Below, piece after piece: positions 16,497 to 24,619 of a stretch of DNA of 64,000 nt. Position numbers and translations under genes: made by a program. The notes under the pieces are model-generated. The model saw nothing but the letters and a program-made list of their open reading frames with translations, was not told the origin of the DNA and ran no database searches. Every line of letters starts with the position of its first letter. Within the stretch, counting starts at the first letter, position 1. Source of the stretch: Isochrysis galbana (taxonomy: Eukaryota; Haptophyta; Isochrysidales; Isochrysidaceae); contig CM030931.1 in NCBI GenBank assembly GCA_018136815.1, forward strand, positions 9,300,989 to 9,364,988. Reading direction: 5' to 3'.

Positions 16497-18098
16497 ATGA
16501 GCGAGGGAAGACTCGCCGACCTGCGGCTCAGCGCACCCGATAGGCGCGCCACCTGTGCGTGCGGCAGTTCGACGGACTCAGCTGGGCCCGACAGCTCTCT
16601 CGCGAATCAAGCGGCGGAGCTGGCTGCAAGCCTGCGTAGACCGCGGGTGCGCAAGCCTGCGAGCCAGGGGCAGAGCATGAGAACGACCTCCAGAGTAGAG
16701 CAGACTATGTTGGGGATCGACATACACTCGCGGCACGCTGCAGTCGAAGCTGACGGCACGAGGGTTGATGCTGGCCTGATAGAGTTGGGAGTGGACCGTG
16801 AGGACGCCAGTGGGTTCGCTTCACTTGGGTGGCAGGGCAGTGCGGACGATGCCAAGTGTCGCTCCGAAGTGCTAGACCCTATTGAGACAAAACGGAACGG
16901 CAGCTTACCTCCCGTACTGCTATCCTCACAAGTCAGGGGAGAGTCGAGCCCACTGTCGGAGCGTTGTCTGAAGGATGCTGCACAAGAGGGAGGGCATAGC
17001 CGGCAGCCTGGCTGCTCTGGGAATTGGTTCGGCCTCGCCGCCCTATCTGGTGCGTCAAACGCTCCCTCTCGCGGCTTCTCTCGCAGTTTGACCCCCACAG
17101 CCTTACGCACGCGGGCTTCGAGCCGGCCCACCACTGAGGTCGGCAGCCTACGTGCCTCGCTCTCGGACCCTTTATTGGGTCGCTCACGTACCACATACTT
17201 GAGTGGGTCGGACGACCGCGGCGCAATGCTTCGAGGGGCCGGTTCCGTGCCCATCACCGTTACGGCGGTGCATGGGTCGTACGGAGCGTCTTTCCTCAAG
17301 GAGCATTCTGGTGCCCACATCTCGGGCATCTCGACGTTGCCATGCTCTACACCTTTGTTGGCACAACCTGGTCCATTTGGGTCAGCACTTCCACCCTCTC
17401 GATGCCTCAAGGCGAGACGGCATCCTGCCGACAAGGGCGTCGGATCGAAGGCATGCACAGATACTGCGAGTAAGATCGTGTTGGGCAGCGACTCGATATT
17501 GGGCTCGGCCATGGAAACCCCAGTCTGGCACGACTTTGGCCTCCTTCGTAGTAGCTCTGCAACAACGGCCGAGTTGGTAGCACCTTTTACAGAAAAGGCC
17601 ATCGCAGCCCTCCGCCAAAGCCAGCAGCCCTCTCCCTCGCAGCTCGTCTCGCCAGGACTAGCTGCACGGGATCACTCGCCCGCTGTGCGGTACCGCCCGC
17701 CTCGCTCGAATCCACAAACACCTCCATGTTTGAGCACGCCCACAAAAAGCAAAGGCGAACTCGACGTTTCAACATCGGCGCTCAGCATTGGACGCATGAC
17801 GAAGCCTTCGCCGAAACCTCTCCGGGTGCAGCCCCCCAAAGTGGGCAGACCATCTGCGAAGACCGCCACGGCTCAGGTCGAGAACCCCAGTGACGTTGGC
17901 ATAAACGCGGTGTGCTCGGCATCACTTGATGGCATCGCCGAATGTTGCGGAGGAGTTGGACGAAGAAGTCAGCCGCGTACTTCTGCCATGCGAGCTCCAG
18001 CCGTGCGAGCTCCCGCCGTCCGACCACAGGTGATCGACATGAGCGATGTGCGAGCTTGGAGCTCCTCGAGCACCTCGCTGTTCCTAGAACGATTTTGA
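16497..18098 (+). CDS. Hypothetical Ser/Pro-rich disordered protein
   Basis: A 533-residue open frame starts at the ATG at 16497 and ends at a TGA at 18096-18098. Composition is Ser-, Pro-, Ala- and Arg-rich with almost no predicted hydrophobic core, so it is likely intrinsically disordered. A short tandem RAPAVRAPAVRP lies near the C-terminus and several SP/TP sites could be phosphorylated. I recognise no domain. A 331-residue frame is open on the opposite strand in the same place; it is judged a shadow because the plus frame spans the whole interval. Coding status is moderately supported by length alone. Confidence 0.45.
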   Translation: MSEGRLADLRLSAPDRRATCACGSSTDSAGPDSSLANQAAELAASLRRPRVRKPASQGQSMRTTSRVEQTMLGIDIHSRHAAVEADGTRVDAGLIELGVDREDASGFASLGWQGSADDAKCRSEVLDPIETKRNGSLPPVLLSSQVRGESSPLSERCLKDAAQEGGHSRQPGCSGNWFGLAALSGASNAPSRGFSRSLTPTALRTRASSRPTTEVGSLRASLSDPLLGRSRTTYLSGSDDRGAMLRGAGSVPITVTAVHGSYGASFLKEHSGAHISGISTLPCSTPLLAQPGPFGSALPPSRCLKARRHPADKGVGSKACTDTASKIVLGSDSILGSAMETPVWHDFGLLRSSSATTAELVAPFTEKAIAALRQSQQPSPSQLVSPGLAARDHSPAVRYRPPRSNPQTPPCLSTPTKSKGELDVSTSALSIGRMTKPSPKPLRVQPPKVGRPSAKTATAQVENPSDVGINAVCSASLDGIAECCGGVGRRSQPRTSAMRAPAVRAPAVRPQVIDMSDVRAWSSSSTSLFLERF

Positions 18099-18207
18099 CA
18101 TTAGTGCATTAATTGTGTGCAATGTTGGGTGCATTAGGGTGCATTGTGCACCGCGGTTGGAGGTGTTTTGGAGAGCGATCAGGATACGTAGCAATACATA
18201 GCGCAAA

Positions 18208-18500
18208 GCCAATTATGTTTATACTTGATTCACCTATGGGGGGGCACGTGCCCCCACCCCACCTCTCCACCCCTCCGTTGCTGTGGGGGAGGAACCACCC
18301 ACCCTCCTGGCATGCCATATGGCATGCTAGGGCAGCAGATTACCTTGCCGACCCACTCTCTTCGACCACGGGCTCGCCTTTTTCGCTCGCCCTGGCCCGT
18401 CGCGGCCAGCCCATCGCTCCAACCCCTCCTCCTGTTCGGCCGACGTGGCGGGCTGGGCGGAGGGAGAGGAGGGGAGCGAGGCGCGTTCCATGACCACCTA
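18208..18500 (+). repeat. Interspersed repeat family A, copy 2
   Basis: Matches 782-1000: TTTATACTTG, CCTATGGGGGGGCACG, then GGGGGAGGAACCACCCACC, CTCCTGGCA, GACCCACTC and CCAGCCCATCGCTCCAACC. It ends near GGAGCGAGGCGCG(T/C)TCCATGACC, which also recurs at about 34215-34245. The copy lacks the right-hand half present in the 761-1547 element. Confidence 0.65.
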
Positions 18501-18524
18501 GCTCTCAAGGAGAGTCTGGGCTGA

Positions 18525-18680
18525 TGACTGATGAGGTGAGTCCCCCCTGCGCCTGCTGCCTGCTAAGTGGCGGCGCTGGGGGAGGGTGGTTCTCGCCCCC
18601 CATGAGGGGGGTCGAGAGAGTTGGGGGGGGGGGGGCGCCAGGCCCCCCTCCATGGCGACCAATCATAAGATTAGTGCATG
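18525..18680 (+). repeat. Interspersed repeat family B, copy 2
   Basis: Nearly identical over ~140 bp to 54838-54990 and to the reverse complement of 8345-8475. It runs from GGTGAGTCCCCCCTGC through TGGTTCTCGCCCCCCATGAG, GTCGAGAGAGT, a 14-G run, and CCATGGCGACCAATCATAAG. It lies immediately before retroelement sequence. Confidence 0.7.
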
Positions 18681-19680
18681 CCGTCCTCACAACCACGCCA
18701 ATCGCGCCCGCCGCCCACGCACACCGCGCCGAAATCAGCCCTTTGCGGCCCCCAGTCAGTGCATCACATACCAGTCATCGAACGCACAGTGAGCAGATTC
18801 ACGATCCTAGTAAGAGGACTCGTAACTCGTAATCGTAACCTCGGGCGAGCACTCGATCGACGGTGCAAAAGCTTCCCAAGACCCAAGGGAGAAAACCCGA
18901 AACCCAAGATCAAGACGGTGCAAGAGCTTAGCACTCCGATCTTTAGAACAAACGACAAACGACAAACAAGAACTCCCTCGAAATGAGCACAAATCTGCCC
19001 CTAGCTAGTGGCGCATGCGCTCGGGATGGCGGAAAGACTCGCCTAAACACAGACAAGTTCCCCGACCCAGGCCCACCAGGCATAGGCATACAACGTTTAC
19101 ACCACGCAACGCCCCAAACCCGTGAACACAACAAACACCGTGGTCCGGCGAAACAGCCGGTAGCCCGACCGAAGGCGTCGCTTATTCTGCGGAGGACTGC
19201 TCGGGCAGGCTGGCTTGCCCTAAGGGCCTTTCATTCTCAACGGGACGACTGCAAGGAATCGCCCCCCCCCCCCCCCCGTTGCTTTTCCCTGGTAAGTCTT
19301 CAATGTACTAATTTACATACATGCTACATTGTACATTGGCGACTAACTGGGTTTTCACCCCAATGAGCTTGTGGGGAGTTCTAACGGGAGCCGGGGGCCT
19401 GCGAGGGGGGAGTTATAATCAGGTGCATAGATTTGTGTGCCTAGGTTTATAATGCGGTCATGTGTGTCGTGGCTCGTCGTGTTGGTGCATGGCTAGTGGC
19501 AGTAGCGGCACTAATACTCAGTTGCTTTTTTTAAACGGGACGAGCCGCAAGGCAGGTGGAAGGAGTGAAAAGAGAAGCGGGCGTGGCTACGAGATAGATG
19601 TGCAAGGCCGCGCACGTGGCGAGTGGCGAGAAGGAGAAGGCGAGAATATTAATAATAATATTAAGAAGTTTTTTTTGCGG
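18680..19680 (+). mobile_element. Non-LTR retrotransposon remnant, internally deleted copy
   Basis: The first ~45 bp (ATGCCGTCCTCACA..CACGCCAATCGCGCCCGCCGCC) match 19860-19908 of the longer copy. The sequence then jumps directly to the part that matches 21385-21600. That encodes the same C-terminal peptide: IPVIERTVSRFTILVRG at 18760-18820 and ELSTPIFRTN at 18925-18950. The 3' part (19538-19680) matches 21844-21952 (GGGACGAGCCGCAAGGCAGG, AAGCGGGCGTGGCT, ATTAAGAAGTTTTTTTT). So about 1.4 kb of internal coding sequence is missing. There is a C run at 19262-19278. Confidence 0.65.
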
Positions 19681-19729
19681 GCCCCGTTGATGAGTGATGA
19701 GTGATGATGACGTCACGCGTCACGCCCTC

Positions 19730-21955
19730 AAGCTCAAACAAGCAAGACGCACCGCGAGCGCTCAACTTCGACCCGCGACTGGGGGCGCCACGAGGCCGTT
19801 CTAGTGACCGCTCACCAACACCAAGTGGACGCCGCATCAATCAAGCACCATATCGCGGCATGCCGCCCTCACAGCTCACAGCCACGCCAATCGCGCCCGC
19901 CGCCCGCCGCCCCCGCGCACCGCGTACCTATGTCTTCGACGCTTGAGCACCCGCAATACCCCGTACACAACGCGAGATGCGCATCACGGACGATGGGGAT
20001 CGGCCTCCTACACTGGACGACACACGTGAGAGCTCTACAAACGAAATGGATACTAAACTACCTCAACGCGAGGAAGGCCATTTGGAAACACGCGCTCGAC
20101 GCGTGGTTCTGCAGAACCGGGCTCGGCCGCGGGGCCGTTCTATCCTCGATCCCCACGAAGACGCTTACCTGCAGCATCAGGGGAAACCCGGCACTACCGA
20201 CATTCTGGAAGGACGCCTTAGCGACCTTCAGGACCCTGGAAATACGTCGCACGAGACTCACGAAAGAAGGAGCGTTGTCACAGCCAATATGGCACAATCC
20301 TCACGATCCACCACCGCTCAAGCGCGGGGCGTGGATCAGCCTATGGGAATCCCTCCAAACACATGTTGCACACAACATCTATAAAGACGAAGGCCTCACG
20401 GAGCCCTACACACGTGAAGACTGCGCACAATCGCACAATACCTAGAGCACCTCCCCGAAACATTCGATCATAAGGGGAGCAAAATACATAAAACGGAATT
20501 CCTAGACTCGTGGGAACGGGTAGGGGTAGTGCAACATGTCTTACACCTCCTGGCGAAAGCGAAAGAGACCCCGCCCACCGACCCGGCCCCCACCGAAGAG
20601 AACACGGAGAAGCCAAACGCGTCCGCAACGCCGGCAGACGCACCTAGAGAAACCAGAGTCTCCGAGAGCGATACATACATCACTAGAATGAATAACATAT
20701 GGATATATACTAACACCAATTATCTAGGAGAAACTACAAACACCACCGAGGTAGTAAAACTGGGCGAAGAAAAACACTACTATGCTCCCGCTAAATGGGA
20801 AAATGGGCTTAAAGGCCCGAAACACCTTGAATTCCCCCTCGCGGACGAGTACACGCTTGGCGGAAAGACGCAACTAGACCAAATCACCGTATCGGATATA
20901 ACACGAGAACTCGAGGGAGACGGCTCCTGCAACAAACCTCAGTCAGCGCGAGAAGCGTGGGCCCGCAAAATTGGCCTGACGCACGACGAATGGAAGCACG
21001 TGGCGAAACTCTACACTCACCCCCTGCTAGAACACACAGACAAACACTTACATTTCAAACACGTTACACATAGGAGGCTGGGTACGCGCAACCGTTTCAC
21101 AGCGGCGATCACCACAAAATGTAGGCTATGCGGGAAACACAGAGAGAACTCGACGCACCTAGCTAGATGCCCGTCCACGCTTCCGATATTTCAAACCATA
21201 GAAGCTGTGGCGGGGTACATCCCGGCGAAAGGCAGATCGACGACTCAAAAACTCAAAGACAGACTATTTGCGTACCCGAACTCCCCGACGCCGGACAGCC
21301 TCAGAGCCCTCTACATTATAGCATGGAGATACATCATTAGTGACTTCTTTCTACAAGGTGGAATTCGAAAACCACACCTTCCACCACGTGCCGGTTATCG
21401 AGAGAGCTCTAAGCAGGTTCACGGTCCTCGTTAGAGGCCGAGAACCTCCGGACGATTTCTCAACCGCACGTACGCGCAAGGCCACCCAGGGAAGGAAGCC
21501 GAAAAAGAAATTTCCACACGACCTCAGCGCCCCTGTCTTTTCAACTAACAACAAAGGCGCCCTAGTCATGAACACGAATCTATCTCTGGTAGCAAAAGCC
21601 CTCAACATAGCAGAGCGTCTTGCCTAACCAAGCGACCCCTCGCCGATAACCGCGAGCCGACCAACCGACAACAGATCTTAGTCACATTGACCACAGTTGC
21701 CCGACGCCCAGCACAAGGAACAAACACACATCAGCCGGTAGCCCGAAGGCACAGGAGGAAGGCGAGAACCAGGCCGTCGAGAACCGGTACACACCGTCTG
21801 CCACTGGAAACCCACTACACCCAGCCCCTAGGTAGAGCACGAGGGGACGAGCCGCAAGGCAGGTGGAGGGGGAGAGAAAGGAAGCGGGCGTGGCTGCGAA
21901 GATACTGTGCAGGGTCGCGCGCGCGGCGAGATTATTAAGAAGTTTTTTTTTAGGA
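19730..21955 (+). mobile_element. Non-LTR (LINE-type) retrotransposon, 3' coding region
   Basis: Two frames, 19804-20445 and 20529-21434, plus a third frame 21385-21627, together read as the region downstream of reverse transcriptase in LINE polyproteins. The first contains LPTFWKDALATFRTL and PIWHNP, typical of the stretch before the zinc-binding end of LINE RTs. The second contains a Cys-His knuckle, C-x2-C-x4-H-x4-H-x4-C (CRLCGKHRENSTHLARC). The third carries VPVIERALSRFTVLVRG and a C-terminus ending near KALNIAERLA. Frame changes and the absence of RT and endonuclease domains show it is a 5'-truncated, broken copy. The 3' UTR ends in AAGAAGTTTTTTTTT, so the element lies in plus orientation. 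Confidence 0.7.
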
Positions 21956-22019
21956 AACAGCAATGACATTGTAATGATTGGGAACGAGGGTTTCGCCTCT
22001 GGCACTGGGGGAGCGTCAC

Positions 22020-22200
22020 AGTGTCAGAATTTTCTTGTTGTGTGAGTAGTGAGTATAAGTACAACCTTAGTGTTGTGGGTCCGTAGCCCTCGACGGCAAC
22101 CGAGCCCCTCCCTACCCCGCGATGGGGGTACTTTATGCGCGGCTGGTGCATGGCTCGTCCGGTATATGTGGCTAGGGATGCTAGCCAACAAGATGCTCAA
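22020..22200 (+). repeat. Interspersed repeat family E, copy 1
   Basis: Matches 53937-54095: TGTCAGA(A/G)TTTTCTTGTTGT, CCCCGCGATGGGGGTA, TGCGCGGCTGGTGCATGGCT, CGTCCGGT(A/G)TATGTGG. Both end in the hairpin GGCTAG-GGATG-CTAGCC followed by AACAA. Both copies sit within 100 bp of a LINE 3' end, suggesting a SINE-like passenger or an insertion hotspot. Confidence 0.65.
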
Positions 22201-22430
22201 CAAGACTACTCTAGCTAGAGTACAGCCATATAAGGTTGGCCGCCCTGTTGTAGTAACGTTGTAACCGTTGTGGTTGGGCGACCTGGAGGTATAATATGGC
22301 CTAGGAAGTTGTTTGAGCCCCTTCGAGAGAGCGATAAAGCTGATCAAGCACGGGTTGCGAGCTGGGGGGGCCGCTTCTGGGGTGCGAGGGAGAAGGAGCG
22401 GTGGAGGCGCTGCCGAGGCGGCGCTGCCAG

Positions 22431-23375
22431 ATGGACGGAGCCGGGCGGCGTTGGTCGAGAGCGGAGGATCAGACGATCAGCGCGCTGTACAGCCGGGTCC
22501 ATAAGGCGATTGACCGTAACCGCGATGCTCTGGAGCGTATGAATCAGAGCAAAGAGAGCGCGGGAGAGGCGGTGCGTGCAATGAACAAGGAGGTGGAGCG
22601 CTTGCAGGTCGAGAAGCTTGAGCTATTGGACGTGATCGCCGCTGGCCCACCGGAGACGGAGTTGCACAGACAGATTCATGCCCTGCAGCAAGAGCTCGAA
22701 GACTGCCGCTCGCAGCTCAACCGGAGCGAGATGCTGCGTGCTGAGAAAGCCGAGGCCTTGAACAAAGCCATGGTGAAGCAACAAGAACTCCAGCGAGACC
22801 TCAACGGTGCCATTGCCGAGCTTGATCGGCTACGAATGCAGTTGCATCTATTGCGCCCGCTCCAACCTCAGGGGCGACCAACGCCCTCCGCAGCGCCACG
22901 GCAAGAGGCCTATCCTGAGCTTGAGCCGCCTTATTCGCCTCGCTACACTCCACCACTCGCCCCGCCTCGACCTGCGCCGAACGCCTCGCCCACAATAGCC
23001 AAAGCTATTGCGCTCGGAAAGCGGCTGCAAGATCAAGAGCCTCATCTACTCGCCTCAATGTCTCATTCGAGGGGACCAGCATCTGCGGGGTCTATCGCCC
23101 AAAGAAGAAGACCATCGACAGCACAAGCCAACCGAGGGAGAGCTTCTTCGTTGTTAGTTGCAGCATCATCTTCTGCTCGCCGACGCCATGCTACGCCTTC
23201 ACGTGAGGGAAGTGGGCATGTGGGTGCTCAGTGGGTAGATTTGTCCCAGGAGAGTTATTCGGGAGGGCTAAAAGCTCGCGAGAGACTAGAAGCGGAAATC
23301 AATCAACTTCGGAGCGCGAATACTCGTCTCAGTTCCGCAGTCGCTGCGGTAGCGGTCAAGCCACTGCATAGTTAA
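22431..23375 (+). CDS. Coiled-coil protein of unknown function
   Basis: The ATG at 22431 opens a 314-residue frame; the frame is also open upstream to a GTG at 22401. Residues ~15-140 form heptad-rich coiled coil (for example RLQVEKLELLDVI, LQQELEDCRSQLNRSEMLR, QQELQRDLNGAIAELDRL). A Pro/Ser/Arg-rich disordered middle follows, then a second short coiled coil (KARERLEAEINQLRSANTRL) near the end. No enzymatic motif is present. Such proteins are often centrosomal, ciliary or cytoskeletal scaffolds, but nothing in this one decides that. It stands alone between retroelement debris. Confidence 0.6.
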   Translation: MDGAGRRWSRAEDQTISALYSRVHKAIDRNRDALERMNQSKESAGEAVRAMNKEVERLQVEKLELLDVIAAGPPETELHRQIHALQQELEDCRSQLNRSEMLRAEKAEALNKAMVKQQELQRDLNGAIAELDRLRMQLHLLRPLQPQGRPTPSAAPRQEAYPELEPPYSPRYTPPLAPPRPAPNASPTIAKAIALGKRLQDQEPHLLASMSHSRGPASAGSIAQRRRPSTAQANRGRASSLLVAASSSARRRHATPSREGSGHVGAQWVDLSQESYSGGLKARERLEAEINQLRSANTRLSSAVAAVAVKPLHS

Positions 23376-23727
23376 GTGTTTCACGGCCCATCGATGAGAT
23401 CGCGCATCTTAGGTATTCCTGGCTCATGGCGTGCTATCGGGAATACAATCACATTGTGCTTGATTTTGGCTCGAGCATCTCGATGGTCCGATGAGTAGTT
23501 TTATGGAGTAGGATGTTTTGCTAAGCTTTGTGCTGGGGCGTTTGCTTGCATGTGTCATGTGCTTGCAGTTTGCATGCAACACCACTACCATTGCTGTTGC
23601 CTCTGTCTCTCTTCACCATTTTGGGGGGGGGGGGGGTTCATACTTGACAATGCCCCCAAAGTAAGCAGGAATTGCGCTTGCGAGGCGCGTGCTGCACACA
23701 AGGCGTGGCTAGTGTGCGCGCCCACAC

Positions 23728-23862
23728 GGGCGGCGAGAAGCGCTCAATCACCATCACCCACATATGCAAAAGCGTTAAATCCCCATCAGCCTACACATGG
23801 AAATGCGTTCAATCGCCAACACCCCCACAGATGGAAAATCGTTCAATCGCCTCAGACGCCGG
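23728..23862 (+). repeat. Short tandem repeat, ~33-bp unit, four degenerate copies
   Basis: Degenerate units share (A/T)TGGAAA(A/T)(C/G)GTTCAATCGCC followed by A/C-rich sequence, ending at about 23728-23755, 23790, 23824 and 23860. They lie immediately upstream of the integrase fragment and could be an expanded piece of a retroelement coding region. Confidence 0.5.
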
Positions 23863-23879
23863 CAGCAACCTTGCTAGTC

Positions 23880-24150
23880 TACTCACGCACATGATTCTCG
23901 ATCGCACCGGAACCGACCTCAGGCCCAGCACTCCTCACCACCATGAGAGTGTAGGACTGGTCGAACGCGCTCAACAAACCCTCGTGAACATGGCACGCGC
24001 TACCGATGAAGGCGGCGGCCATTGGGTCGACCATCTCCCATTCTTCCTGATGAGCATGCGCGCCTCTGCGAATCGCATTACTCGCTTGTCGCCAGCCGCT
24101 CTACTCTACGGTCGCGAGCTTCGCTTGCCCCAACTTCCGCCGCGCCTCTC
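23880..24150 (+). mobile_element. Ty3/gypsy-type integrase fragment
   Basis: In the frame 23672-24196 the residues translated from about 23900 contain HHHESVGLVERAQQTL, the counterpart of the H-P-x-S-x-G-x-x-E-R motif around the last catalytic Glu of the integrase core. WVDHLPFFLMSMRASAN and SPAALLYGRELRLP follow, the conserved end of the core domain. The D,D part of the catalytic triad, reverse transcriptase and protease are absent, so this is a truncated, dead copy. Its end runs directly into a sequence shared with 50.27 kb. Confidence 0.75.
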
Positions 24151-24300
24151 GCCGCTTCCCTTCCGTCCCTTCTGTTCCCATCTGAGGCAGTGGTAACCTC
24201 GGATCCGTCAGCTCCCCTTCCTGCTCCCCCCCTCGTTCCATTGTCTTCGGTTTCGGGGGGTCGGCCCAAGTGCACTACTTTGGGCCTAGCGTTGGGCGGG
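24127..24300 (+). repeat. Retroelement-associated repeat F with AGGT hairpin
   Basis: 24127-24212 is almost identical to 50268-50352 (CCCAACTTCCGCCGCGCCTC ... GGTAACCTCGGATCCGTCAG). 24236-24296 resembles two further copies at about 28055-28125 and 28430-28490: TCTTCGGTxTCxGGGG, TCGGCC, AGGTGCGC, ACCTTGGGCC. The last part can fold as a GGCC-AGGT ... ACCT-GGCC hairpin. Confidence 0.65.
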
Positions 24301-24547
24301 GCGGGGGCGGGTGGGGGGGGAAGGGGGGGGGGGGGCTCTTGGCGTGCGATCGAGTGTCGGCCTGCTCTAAGGTGCCGCTTTGTGCTTTGTGGGGGCCTGG
24401 CCATTCGGCTTTCCCCTCGGGGTCACTCTTACCATTTTAACGGTAGTTGAGCGTAGTGGGCCCAAGGCTGCGTGCCAGGCGAGATCATTGACAGGTTCAA
24501 AGTGTACACACTGCTAGTAGTGATGGGCGCATAGTTGCGCCACTGAG
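24301..24547. other. Gene-less G-rich interval
   Basis: Contains G runs at 24311-24333 and otherwise no recognisable feature; it lies between retroelement debris and the 3' end of the PX-GLTP gene. Confidence 0.4.
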
Positions 24548-24619
24548 CAATGTGCAAAGCAAGCATCATAGCAATATGCAAAGCCAGCATCATAGCAATA
24601 TGCGAAGCAAGCATCATAT
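24548..24619 (+). repeat. 24-bp tandem repeat, three units
   Basis: Units CAATGTGCAAAGCAAGCATC(ATAG), with one or two substitutions each, occupy 24548-24571, 24572-24595 and 24596-24619 exactly. They abut the stop codon of the minus-strand PX-GLTP gene and would be its 3' UTR. Confidence 0.85.

Noticed and set aside
16607..17602. 331-residue minus-strand frame
   Set aside because: It lies wholly inside the longer plus-strand frame 16497-18098, has no recognisable domain and no better start context.
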